From NCBI RefSeq assembly GCF_030068505.1, contig NZ_JAQOSO010000114.1, positions 1-59,824 on the forward strand: DNA of 59,824 bases. The letters are read 5' to 3'. Source of the DNA: Roseofilum capinflatum BLCC-M114 (GTDB taxonomy: Bacteria > Cyanobacteriota > Cyanobacteriia > Cyanobacteriales > Desertifilaceae). A program made the translations under genes and the position numbers. Shown here one piece after another: positions 1 through 7,732 of this stretch (the stretch's first letter is position 1; the number at the start of each line of letters is the position of its first letter). The notes beneath the pieces are model-generated. The model was not told the origin of the DNA. It saw nothing but the letters and a program-made list of their open reading frames with translations, and did not search any database.

Positions 1-157
1 TTTTGTTGTGGTATAATTTGTGAAAATGAAAACCCCCTGCTTTTTAAGGGGGGCAGTGAAAGTCCCCCTTCTCTCGGAGTGGGAGAGGGGGTTGGGGGTG
101 AGGGCTATACCTCATGCAAGAGAGAAATGCTATATCTCATCTCATATCAAGTCCGGT

Positions 158-176
158 TTCCGCAAGCGGACATGAA
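158..176 (+). repeat. CCGC/GCGG-ACATGAA hairpin repeat, copy 1
   Basis: Reads TTCCGC-AA-GCGGACATGAA. The same unit recurs with different loop bases at 274-293 (same orientation) and in inverse orientation at 491-508 and 4987-5005. The stem and the ACATGAA tail are constant while the loop varies between two and three bases. This is a small dispersed repeat of unknown function. Confidence 0.7.
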
Positions 177-186
177 AATTTGTTAA

Positions 187-267
187 GAAGCGGGCAAGAT
201 GCCCGCACTCCTCGAATTCTTTGATATGACTGGAGTGGGAGCATCTTGCTCCCTGGATTTTTAATTA
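187..267 (+). repeat. Two-hairpin dispersed repeat, copy A
   Basis: A GCGGGC/GCCCGC hairpin is followed by ACTCC, about 25 bases, GGAGT, and then a GGGAGC/GCTCCC hairpin. ACTCC and GGAGT can pair, so the whole could fold as a three-way structure. A near copy lies at 54921-54988 with different loop bases. A degenerate piece lies at about 17203-17236, and a related hairpin just precedes the minisatellite at 59439-59459. Confidence 0.7.
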
Positions 268-510
268 GGGTATTTCCGCTTCGCGGACATGAATAAGCGA
301 ACTTGATATAACCAACCCAACGGCGATCGCCTCCCAAAAGTAAACATCCGAATGTTCTTTTGGGCAAAATGCTGGTAGAGGGGCGGGCGATCGCCACCGG
401 AATATTAAGCAAAAAAAACAACATTGACTCCCTATCTATTTGTGTCGTCAACTGGGTAAAAAATGACTGGCGATCTTGCCCTCTCCCTTTCATGTCCGCT
501 TTGCGGAAAA

Positions 511-580
511 TCCCTCTCCCACGGGAGAGGGACTTGTACCCCTTTCTCCCTTGGGAGAAGGGGGTAGGGGGATGAGGGGA
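511..580 (+). repeat. Double-hairpin repeat (CTCTCCC/GGGAGAG plus TTCTCCC/GGGAGAA), copy 1
   Basis: The first hairpin pairs CCCTCTCCC with GGGAGAGGG. The second pairs TTCTCCC with GGGAGAA. A G-rich tail (GGGGGTAGGGGGATGAGG) follows. Copies with the same stems but changed loops lie at about 33892-33970 and 40902-40982. Confidence 0.75.
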
Positions 581-828
581 AAACTTGAGTATAAAACCAA
601 CCCATAATAAACCGATTCTTGCTCCAAGAGCGTGAAAACCCGGAATGATACCCAATCTCTGAGAGTAAACATCCGGATGTTCCATAAGCTGAGGGACTGT
701 AAAGAAGGAGAAAGACTGTGTAATATATGGTTGTGTGCCTCAGACAAAAAAACTCAGACTTCAGCAGCGCAGAACCTGCCAATGTTGAACTCTGAGCCAG
801 TCAGTTCCCATCCCATTGGTATAGAGCC

Positions 829-3800
829 ATGAATAACCAGCAGTTCGATCGCATACTCGCAGGACTCAATCCTACAGAGCAGCAAGTCTTGCACGAATTG
901 CTTAACGATCGGGAAATCGCTACGACAGTAGCCAGTAATAAATCGGATGTGCAGAAAATTAGGAGAACGATTTATAAATCCTTTGGCATAAATGAAGATG
1001 ATGGTCGTCGCAGAGGGCGCTTTTTTCTGATTGCTTTATTTTTCAAGCATAAACCAGAGTTGGTGAATATTCCCTACCTGAAAAAATTCCAGAATATGAG
1101 TGCTGAGGAATTTGAGAAAACCTGCGATCGCCTCTCGACCCAAGAAAAACCCGTTTTACAGCTCTTCCTCCAGAACCAAACTGACGAAGAAATCGCCGCC
1201 TCCCTGAACAAAAACCCCGGAACCATTCGCAAACAGATCCGCAACATCTATCAGAAATTTGGCATTCAGGGAAATAGTAAAACTCAACGAAATTATCTGA
1301 TTCCCATCTTCTTTAAATGCAAACCGGAATTCGTGAATATTCCGCTATTAACCCAGCCAGATGATGTCGGGGCGGGTTCCGTAAGGGTGGGTTCACGAAG
1401 ATCTCGATGGGAAGACGAAGATAGGGGTGAACCCGCCCCTACGTGGGACGAAAATGTTGGTGAACTCCCTCCAACAGAACCCAAACGGAGCCAAAATAAC
1501 TGGGGAGAAGCGCCCGATGTCTCCATTTTCCACGGACGCACGGAGGAACTAGACACCCTGAAAACTTGGATCGCCCAAGATGGGTGTCGGCTGGTTGTTC
1601 TATTGGGTATTGGTGGAATTGGTAAAACGGCGCTCTCGGTGAAACTTGCCCAGGAAGTTGCAGGGGACTTTGAAGCCATTATTTGGCGCTCTTTGCGGGA
1701 AGCTCCTCCTTTGAGCGAGATGCTCGACGACATCAATCAGGTGTTCAACTATGAACCGGACAATCCAGAAGATATCCCCATCCACCGCAGAATTACCCAA
1801 CTGATTGACTATCTGAAGGAGCATCGCTGTTTAATTGTGTTCGATAATGTGGAAGCGATTCTGCAACCCCAAACGACTGCCGGGCGCTATCGCCCAGGAT
1901 ATGAGGATTATGGCGACTTCCTGACGCGGTTGGGGGAAACGGAGCATCAAGGCTGCTTAATGCTCACCAGTCGGGAAAAACCGAAGGGGATTAATGCGCT
2001 GCAAGGGCCAAAATTACCGGTGCGGGTGTGGAAAGTACAGGGGTTAGATGAGGGGGCAATTGCGGAGATTCTGAAGGAAAAAGGGTTAGGGGTGAGCGCC
2101 GCAGTCAATCACCAACTCGCGGACTCTTGCAATGGCAATCCTTTGGTGCTGAAACTGATTGCCACTCGGATTCAGGAGCTGTTTGGGGGCAGTGCGGCAA
2201 ACTACTTAAACCGTGGGGAGGCGATCGCCATTCAGGATGTTTGCGATGTTCTCGATCAACAATGGCAGCGTCTCTCCCTAGAAGAGCAGCATATCATGTA
2301 TTGGTTGGCGATCAACCGGGAACCCGTCACCCCAGAGATCCTGCAAGAGGACATGATGGGGCAACCCCTGCGGCCCGTTCGCGAAGCGACTCCGCAGGGG
2401 TATCGCCGCCAACTAATCGAAATTCTATACTCTTTAGTGGGGCGATCGCTCATCGAAGCCATTTCCGGCACTCGCACCACTTCCCCAGAACCCAAACCCA
2501 TCACCACCACTCTGCAAAACGTGGTCATGGAATACCTCACCAACCGCTTCATCCAAGAAATCTGCACCGAACTCCGCACCGGCAACCTCAACCTTTTCAA
2601 CAGCCACGCCCTGATCAAAGCTACCGCCAAAGACTACGTGCGCGAAAGTCAAATCCGCCTCATTCTGCAACCCATTGCCGACCACCTCCTCACCCTCATC
2701 GACCCCCAAAATCCCCGCCCCTGGATCGAACAATTCCTCCAGAAATTGAGGGGATCTGTAGGGGCGAACGGCCGTTCGCCCCTACACATGGGACAACCCA
2801 CACCCAAATTCCTCGGATATGCTGCGGGCAACCTAATCAACCTCCTCTGTCAACTGAAAATCAACCTCTCCCACACCAACTTTTCCCAACTCCCCATCCG
2901 CCAAGCCTACCTCAAAGGACACAGCCTCAACCACACCGACTTCAGCGAATGTCACTTTGTCGGCTCCGTATTTACCGATGTCTTCGGCCCCGTCTTTTGT
3001 CTCGCCGTTAGCCCCACAGAACGATTAGTGGCGATCGGTGATGGCTACGGAGCCATTCGCCTTTGGGGATTTGACGACAGTCAACCCTTCTTAACCATTC
3101 AAGGTCATCAAGGTTGGGTGCGCTCCATCGCCTTTAGTCCCGATGGTAATCTTTTAGCCAGTGGCAGCGCCGATAAAACCGTAAAACTCTGGGATCTCTC
3201 CAATGGGGACTGTTTAGCCACCTTAACAGAGCATCAAGAAACCGTGCGCTCCGTGGTTTTTAGTGCCGATGGTCAAAATTTAGCCACGGGAGCAGCCGAT
3301 CGCTTAGTAAAACTTTGGAGCCTTTCCAACCCCGAACAGCCCCAATGTCTGCATACCTTCACCGGTCATACGGAAGGGGTGTGTTGTGTCGCTTTGAGCC
3401 AAGAAGGTGACCTGATCGCCAGTAGCAGTAATGACATGACCATCCGCCTGTGGGATCGAGAAACTGGGGAGGTGAAGGTATTAGAAGGTCATGAAAATTG
3501 GGTGTGGTCGGTAGCCTTTAGTCCCCACGGTCATCTGCTGGCCAGTAGCAGCGACGATCGCACCGTGAAGCTTTGGGATGTGGACACGGGGGACTGTTTG
3601 CAAACCCTACACCGACACCAGAATGGCGTTCATTCCGTGGCCTTTAGTCCCGATGGCAATCTTTTAGCCAGTGGCAGTGATGATAAAACCATTGTTATCT
3701 GGGATGTGGGGACGGGGGAACTCCTGCATGTTTTATACGGCCATACCAACTGGATCTGGCAAGTAGCCTTTAATCCCCATGATGGGGGCAAAACCCTGGC

Positions 3801-4857
3801 CAGTAGCAGCGTGAATAATTTTGTTAAACTGTGGGATGTACGGACGGGAAAGTGCCAAAAATCTTGGCAGGGATACACCAATTGGATTTGGGGGGTAGCC
3901 TTAAGTCCGGATGGTCAACTGTTAGCTAGTGGTAGTTTAGACCGTATGGTGCGCCTCTGGTGCGTGAAAACCGGGGAATGCTTGAAGACGTTGGCAGGTC
4001 ACCTGGCTACGGTTCAGTCAGTGGATTTTAGTCGAGATGGTAAGCTTTTGGCCAGTTCGAGCGGCGATCGCACAGTGAAGTTATGGGAAGTGAGTACGGG
4101 GCGCTTAATCCGCACATTCACGGGTCATGAAGATGCCATTTGGTGCGTGCGCTTCAGCCCCAATGGGAAACTTCTAGCCACGGGAAGCGGCGATGAAACC
4201 GCTAGGGTTTGGAATACCCATACAGGGGAGTGTTTGCATACTTTTGAGGAACATACTCGCCCCACGCGCACGGTGACGTTCAGTGGCAATGGGGAACTCC
4301 TAGCAACCGGGAGTGACGATCTAACCCTTCGCCTCTGGAATCTACAAACGGGAGAATGCCTGAGCGTTTTAACCGGACATCAGGATTGGGTGGGGTCTTT
4401 GGCTGGGAGTTTGCAAGGATCAATTTTAGCTAGTGGTAGTGATGATACTACGGTACGGCTCTGGAATTGGGAAACGGGGGACTGTTTGCAGACTTTGCCG
4501 GGTCATTATCATTGGGTTCATGCGTTAGCGATGAGTCAAGATGGAGCAATTTTAGCCAGTGGGAGCAGCGATCGCACCATCAAAATCTGGGATGCAAACA
4601 CCGGGAACTGCCTGCATACCTTAACCGGACATAACGAAGGGGTGCGATCGCTCTCCTTGAGTGCCAACGCTACCCTCTTAGCCAGTGGCAGCGAAGATGA
4701 GACGATTAAACTCTGGGATGTTCACCAGGGAGAATTGATGAAAACCCTGCGGGTATCTCGTCCCTATGCAGAGATGAATATTGCTAAAATTGAAGGCTTA
4801 ACTCAAGCGGCGATTTCCACACTCAAAGCCAATGGAGCCATGGAGCGCAGTGCATAG
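829..4857 (+). CDS. NB-ARC (STAND) ATPase with N-terminal HTH domains and 14 WD40 repeats
   Basis: This 1342-aa protein is built like a STAND signalling ATPase. Residues 1-170 hold two similar helix-turn-helix segments of LuxR-like type. A linker runs to about 230. An NB-ARC module follows, with Walker A GIGGIGKTAL around residues 261-270. About 14 WD40 repeats, enough for two seven-bladed propellers, fill roughly residues 717-1310; their GH and LWD signatures are clear. Such proteins bind a trigger with the propeller and oligomerise through the ATPase, serving regulation or defence in cyanobacteria. The trigger is unknown. Three palindromic repeats lie in frame inside the gene, around residues 180-204, 512-525 and 643-653. 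No good ribosome-binding site precedes the ATG. Confidence 0.9.
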   Translation: MNNQQFDRILAGLNPTEQQVLHELLNDREIATTVASNKSDVQKIRRTIYKSFGINEDDGRRRGRFFLIALFFKHKPELVNIPYLKKFQNMSAEEFEKTCDRLSTQEKPVLQLFLQNQTDEEIAASLNKNPGTIRKQIRNIYQKFGIQGNSKTQRNYLIPIFFKCKPEFVNIPLLTQPDDVGAGSVRVGSRRSRWEDEDRGEPAPTWDENVGELPPTEPKRSQNNWGEAPDVSIFHGRTEELDTLKTWIAQDGCRLVVLLGIGGIGKTALSVKLAQEVAGDFEAIIWRSLREAPPLSEMLDDINQVFNYEPDNPEDIPIHRRITQLIDYLKEHRCLIVFDNVEAILQPQTTAGRYRPGYEDYGDFLTRLGETEHQGCLMLTSREKPKGINALQGPKLPVRVWKVQGLDEGAIAEILKEKGLGVSAAVNHQLADSCNGNPLVLKLIATRIQELFGGSAANYLNRGEAIAIQDVCDVLDQQWQRLSLEEQHIMYWLAINREPVTPEILQEDMMGQPLRPVREATPQGYRRQLIEILYSLVGRSLIEAISGTRTTSPEPKPITTTLQNVVMEYLTNRFIQEICTELRTGNLNLFNSHALIKATAKDYVRESQIRLILQPIADHLLTLIDPQNPRPWIEQFLQKLRGSVGANGRSPLHMGQPTPKFLGYAAGNLINLLCQLKINLSHTNFSQLPIRQAYLKGHSLNHTDFSECHFVGSVFTDVFGPVFCLAVSPTERLVAIGDGYGAIRLWGFDDSQPFLTIQGHQGWVRSIAFSPDGNLLASGSADKTVKLWDLSNGDCLATLTEHQETVRSVVFSADGQNLATGAADRLVKLWSLSNPEQPQCLHTFTGHTEGVCCVALSQEGDLIASSSNDMTIRLWDRETGEVKVLEGHENWVWSVAFSPHGHLLASSSDDRTVKLWDVDTGDCLQTLHRHQNGVHSVAFSPDGNLLASGSDDKTIVIWDVGTGELLHVLYGHTNWIWQVAFNPHDGGKTLASSSVNNFVKLWDVRTGKCQKSWQGYTNWIWGVALSPDGQLLASGSLDRMVRLWCVKTGECLKTLAGHLATVQSVDFSRDGKLLASSSGDRTVKLWEVSTGRLIRTFTGHEDAIWCVRFSPNGKLLATGSGDETARVWNTHTGECLHTFEEHTRPTRTVTFSGNGELLATGSDDLTLRLWNLQTGECLSVLTGHQDWVGSLAGSLQGSILASGSDDTTVRLWNWETGDCLQTLPGHYHWVHALAMSQDGAILASGSSDRTIKIWDANTGNCLHTLTGHNEGVRSLSLSANATLLASGSEDETIKLWDVHQGELMKTLRVSRPYAEMNIAKIEGLTQAAISTLKANGAMERSA
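1369..1439 (+). repeat. In-frame inverted repeat inside the NB-ARC/WD40 gene (GGGGCGGGTTC arms)
   Basis: Perfect 11-bp arms GGGGCGGGTTC (1369-1379) and GAACCCGCCCC (1429-1439) flank a 49-bp centre. The reading frame stays open, so the repeat is translated in the linker before the NB-ARC module. A related intergenic copy lies at 7596-7652, and a half copy (GGGGCGGGTT) starts near 4941. The translated segment is rich in Arg, Glu and Gly, unlike the flanking domains. Confidence 0.75.
2365..2404 (+). repeat. In-frame CGTTCGCG-type short repeat inside the NB-ARC/WD40 gene
   Basis: CCCCTGCGG (2365-2373) pairs with CCGCAGGGG (2392-2400) around a CGTTCGCGAAGCGACT core. The core is of the same family as the 24655-24681 repeat (CGTTCGCGTAGCGTCTCCG) in the xisI remnant. 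Here it keeps the frame and is translated as part of the linker after the NB-ARC module. Confidence 0.7.
2757..2786 (+). repeat. Perfect 30-bp palindrome in frame inside the NB-ARC/WD40 gene
   Basis: TGTAGGGGCGAACGG is followed directly by its exact reverse complement. At 30 bp it adds ten codons without a frameshift. Identical core sequence lies in intergenic DNA at 55054-55083, and a variant with paired changes lies at 24734-24763 inside a MITE. Confidence 0.85.
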
Positions 4858-4986
4858 CCGACTGGGACAGACACAGCGCTTTGTGCTGCCTGAGTAATGA
4901 GTAATATCAAATCTATTTATTTACGCTACAGATCTCTGTAGGGGCGGGTTATACCCAAATCTTGTAGACTGACAACTATTTTTGTA

Positions 4987-5005
4987 TTCATGTCCGCTTG
5001 CGGAA
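4987..5005 (-). repeat. CCGC/GCGG-ACATGAA hairpin repeat, copy 4
   Basis: Reads TTCATGTCCGC-TT-GCGGAA on the plus strand, the inverse of the copies at 158-176 and 274-293. Stem and tail are conserved. Confidence 0.65.
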
Positions 5006-5036
5006 ACCCGCACAAACCCACTTGCCAAGCCAGTAG

Positions 5037-5153
5037 TGCCGTGACAACCCTAAAATGGTGGGTTACGGCGGATTGATAGATTGCTGTCAGAGTCTAGGTT
5101 TTAGCCGCCTAACCCACCCTACGCTAATGCACTATTTTAGCTGTGTCACGGCA
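5037..5153. repeat. Nested foldback element, MITE-like
   Basis: Outer arms TGCCGTGACA (5037-5046) and TGTCACGGCA (5144-5153) are perfect 10-bp inverted repeats. Inside them CTAAAAT pairs with ATTTTAG. GGTGGGTTACGGCGG (5057-5071) pairs with CCGCCTAACCCACC (5105-5118) with a one-base bulge. The 117-bp length and nested arms suit a small non-autonomous element. No target duplication was confirmed. Confidence 0.55.
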
Positions 5154-5156
5154 GTA

Positions 5157-5177
5157 GGGTGCGTTATCAACGCACCC
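5157..5177. terminator. Hairpin between convergent genes, possible terminator
   Basis: GGGTGCGTT, loop ATC, AACGCACCC forms a perfect 9-bp stem just beyond the purF stop codon. There is no T-run on either side, so it is not a classical intrinsic terminator. Its position between converging genes is the main argument. Confidence 0.35.
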
Positions 5178-5184
5178 CACCCCA

Positions 5185-6636
5185 CTAGGAATGACTGGTT
5201 TCTAATATCAGTTTAGACCGCTTCAAAGGTTCGGGGATGTCAATGGGATAATTTCCGGTAAAACAGGCCGAACAAAAGTTACTTTGGTGGTCGCCCGTGG
5301 CGTGGTGCATGGCTTCCCAACTCAGGTAAGCCAAAGAGTCTACACCGATTTGTTTACAAATTTCATCTACGGATTTAGTCGCCGCAATCAGTTGGTCTTG
5401 ATTGTCTGTGTCAATGCCGTAGAAACAGGGATGGGTGACGGGAGGGGAAGAAATTCGCATGTGAACCTCCGTTGCTCCCGCATCCCGGATGGCTTTGACC
5501 AGTTTCTTGCTGGTGGTTCCCCGCACAATGGAGTCATCGACTAGAATGATCCGTTTTCCGGCAAGGACATCCTTGAGGGGATTCAGTTTCATGCGAATAC
5601 CCGATTCGCGCATGGCTTGAGTGGGTTGGATAAACGTGCGACCCACATAGCGGTTTTTAATGAGACCTTCGGCATAAGGGATACCAGAGGCTTCCGAAAA
5701 TCCGATCGCCGCCGGAATGCCGGAATCGGGTACACCAATAATCAGATCTACATCCACATAGGATTCTTTCGCCAAATAATGGCCCAACCGTTTGCGATAG
5801 CTATAGATGGTTTCTTCATCAACCACGCTATCGGGACGGGAGAAGTAAATCATCTCGAAAATACAGAGCTTGGGTTGGGGTTTTTGGGCCCAATGGAAGG
5901 AGGCTAACCCCTCTTCAGTGATCCAAACTAACTCACCCGGTTCCACATCCCGCAAATAGTCAGCCCCAATAATATCCAGGGCGCAGGTTTCCGAGGCCAG
6001 CACGTACCGACAGGGATTTTGCCCCAATGTGCCAATGACTAGGGGACGGATGCCATGGGGATCTCGAACTCCCATGATGCCGTCCGGTGTGCCGATGACG
6101 AGGCTATAGGCTCCTTCGCAATAGTTAAAGGCCGAGATTGCGCCTTCTAACCAATCTTTACCGCGATCGACTTCTGTGGCGATCGCCAAAGCAATCATTT
6201 CTGAGTCTGTTGTTGTCAGGAAACAATGATTTTCTTGGGTTAATTTATCTCGTAGTTCCACAACATTGACAATATTGCCATTATGTGCTAAAGATAGAGA
6301 CCCTAATCGAGTATCCACCACGGCCGGCTGGGCATTAGCCACCCGTGAGGAGCCAGTGGTGGAATAGCGGACATGACCCACCGCACTTTCCCCCACCAAA
6401 CGATTGAGGGTAGGTTGATTGAAGACTTGGGACACTAAGCCCATATCCTTATGCCAATGGACTTGCTTGTTGCTAAAGGTAGCAATGCCTGCGGATTCTT
6501 GTCCCCGATGTTGGAGGGCATACAGGCCAAAATAGGCAAGTTTGGCAACCTCTTCCGAGGGGGCGTATACGCCAAACACACCACAGGCTTCTTCGGGTTT
6601 ATCGGCACGGTTGGGATTCAAAACATCAAGCTCCAT
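5185..6636 (-). CDS. purF: Amidophosphoribosyltransferase
   Basis: PurF catalyses the first committed step of purine synthesis: PRPP plus glutamine gives 5-phosphoribosylamine. The 483-aa protein begins with a short propeptide. Cys18 (in EEACGVFG) should become the N-terminal glutaminase nucleophile after cleavage. LQHRGQES and AHNGNIVN are class II glutamine amidotransferase motifs. RIILVDDSIVRGTTSKK is the PRPP-binding loop of the phosphoribosyltransferase domain. The C-terminal FCSACF cysteines fit the Fe-S type enzyme known from Bacillus subtilis. The gene stands alone, with no other pur gene next to it. Confidence 0.97.
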   Translation of the reverse strand: MELDVLNPNRADKPEEACGVFGVYAPSEEVAKLAYFGLYALQHRGQESAGIATFSNKQVHWHKDMGLVSQVFNQPTLNRLVGESAVGHVRYSTTGSSRVANAQPAVVDTRLGSLSLAHNGNIVNVVELRDKLTQENHCFLTTTDSEMIALAIATEVDRGKDWLEGAISAFNYCEGAYSLVIGTPDGIMGVRDPHGIRPLVIGTLGQNPCRYVLASETCALDIIGADYLRDVEPGELVWITEEGLASFHWAQKPQPKLCIFEMIYFSRPDSVVDEETIYSYRKRLGHYLAKESYVDVDLIIGVPDSGIPAAIGFSEASGIPYAEGLIKNRYVGRTFIQPTQAMRESGIRMKLNPLKDVLAGKRIILVDDSIVRGTTSKKLVKAIRDAGATEVHMRISSPPVTHPCFYGIDTDNQDQLIAATKSVDEICKQIGVDSLAYLSWEAMHHATGDHQSNFCSACFTGNYPIDIPEPLKRSKLILETSHS

Positions 6637-6821
6637 AGGTTCGATGGGGATAGGTAAGCGGTATCACGTTGTCGGTATTGTTTTCTGAATTTAGGGTAGC
6701 TCAGATTAAAAAACCTGTTGCTCAAAATGTAAGCGTGGATACCTAATTTAATTTTAAGGTTTTCTTAACCCATTGGGAATGGGGTGGGGGGAATGGGGGG
6801 ACGAGGGGCGCTCCCATCCGT

Positions 6822-7256
6822 TCAACTCCTGCCATCAACCAAAACAATATCAGAAAATTGACTGTGAACCTGATTAAAGAGCCGTTTATCTCCCGTATAA
6901 AATATAGCTCGATAGTCTTGAGCTAAAGCAAGATAATGGGCATCATAAGCGGCCGGAAGGTCAAACTGTTGTGCTAACGCAACCGCTTGGAAGTGCAATT
7001 GCAAATCGCTTTTGATGCTAATCCTCAAATTAAACACATCTTCTAAAGCCGTTTGCACTTCATCTTCTTGCAGTTGTCCCGCTCTACCCATCCGATAAAT
7101 AGCATTTGTTATTTCATAATAAAATAGTGTGGGCGCAATAATTTGTTTATCGGCTGCTTGCCATTCTTCCCAAAGCACAATCCAGGGATCGGCCTCAGAT
7201 TGGCTATTCACGAGACGCACCGCGAAATTAGCATCCATACAAATATAATCCGTCAT
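6822..7256 (-). CDS. PIN-domain ribonuclease toxin, VapC-like
   Basis: A 144-aa PIN-domain protein, the usual toxin of type II VapBC systems, which cut RNA using a cluster of acidic residues. The expected acids are visible: Asp8 in ICMDANF, Glu in FYYEITNA, Asp in AAYDAHYLALAQ and Asp in YTGDKRL. It overlaps the upstream gene by four bases (ATGA), so the two are translationally coupled as toxin-antitoxin pairs usually are. The RNA target cannot be predicted. Confidence 0.88.
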   Translation of the reverse strand: MTDYICMDANFAVRLVNSQSEADPWIVLWEEWQAADKQIIAPTLFYYEITNAIYRMGRAGQLQEDEVQTALEDVFNLRISIKSDLQLHFQAVALAQQFDLPAAYDAHYLALAQDYRAIFYTGDKRLFNQVHSQFSDIVLVDGRS

Positions 7257-7516
7257 CGTTTGACCTCTTGTTTGCGTGAACAGGCTTCAAAGAGTTCTTG
7301 ACTGCGTTCTTCTCGCATTTGATAAAATACTTCATCAATAGCATCATAAAAGTTATCTCTTTGCCGTTTACCAATGGCTTTACCGCGTTTAAGAATGCGC
7401 TCTTTAGTCTGCTGCCAATTTTGCTTACGCTCTATTTTTTCGTGCAGTAATTTCTGCTCTTTTGGGGGAAGAGCATCAATGAGTTGGAGAATGGCATCCA
7501 CTAATTTTGTATTCAT
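7253..7516 (-). CDS. Putative antitoxin of the PIN-domain pair
   Basis: An 87-aa, charged, mostly helical protein directly upstream of, and overlapping, the PIN-domain gene. It shows no clear AbrB or ribbon-helix-helix signature. Its N-terminal part (LQLIDALPPKEQKLLHEKI) resembles short cyanobacterial antitoxin-like proteins preceding PIN genes. The antitoxin role is inferred from position, size and overlap. Confidence 0.7.
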   Translation of the reverse strand: MNTKLVDAILQLIDALPPKEQKLLHEKIERKQNWQQTKERILKRGKAIGKRQRDNFYDAIDEVFYQMREERSQELFEACSRKQEVKR

Positions 7517-7595
7517 AGTTAATTCGCTTTTTTTCCCAAACCACCCTTAAATTATACTATTTAATGATAATTAATTTGGGTGTATGGGTGGGGTG

Positions 7596-7652
7596 GGGGC
7601 GGGTTCAGGTAAGTTATCGGTGGGTGTTATAGATTTGGGGTTAACCCGCCCC
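7596..7652 (+). repeat. GGGGCGGGTT inverted repeat, intergenic copy
   Basis: GGGGCGGGTTC (7596-7606) faces TAACCCGCCCC (7642-7652). The arms match those of the repeat found in frame at 1369-1439, while the centre differs. Just beyond it, 7675-7715 repeats in inverse orientation the sequence at about 4903-4937 (ATTTATTTACGCTACAGATC). Confidence 0.65.
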
Positions 7653-7732
7653 TTGACATCCAAGACAGTATCTACAGAGATCTGTAGCGTAAATAAATGG
7701 ATTTGATATCATTACTCAAAACTCATTACCCT

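Larger units (their letters stand above)
1..828. other. Repeat-rich non-coding region
   Basis: No credible gene is visible. The open frames here are short, overlap on both strands and run through palindromic repeats. The stretch holds a G/C-rich hairpin region near 30-105, two copies of a CCGC/GCGG hairpin with an ACATGAA tail (158-176 and 274-293) and a third in inverse orientation (491-508). It also holds a two-hairpin repeat at 187-267 and a second two-hairpin repeat at 511-580. A TATAAT-like hexamer lies at 11-16, but no promoter can be assigned to a gene. Confidence 0.6.
4858..5184. other. Non-coding region with foldback repeats between the NB-ARC/WD40 gene and purF
   Basis: No gene is seen. 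It contains a stretch (about 4903-4937) repeated in inverse orientation near 7675-7715. It also holds a GGGGCGGGTT half repeat, the CCGC/GCGG hairpin at 4987-5005, the nested foldback at 5037-5153 and a hairpin at 5157-5177. The two flanking genes converge here, so some of these may end transcription. Confidence 0.6.

Noticed and set aside
137-685. A 182-aa minus-strand frame and its neighbours before 829
   Set aside because: They run through palindromic repeats on both strands and have repeat-derived residues.
2127-3011. A 294-aa frame inside the NB-ARC/WD40 gene
   Set aside because: It is an alternative frame of a clear coding region, rich in His, Pro and Arg, with no family resemblance.
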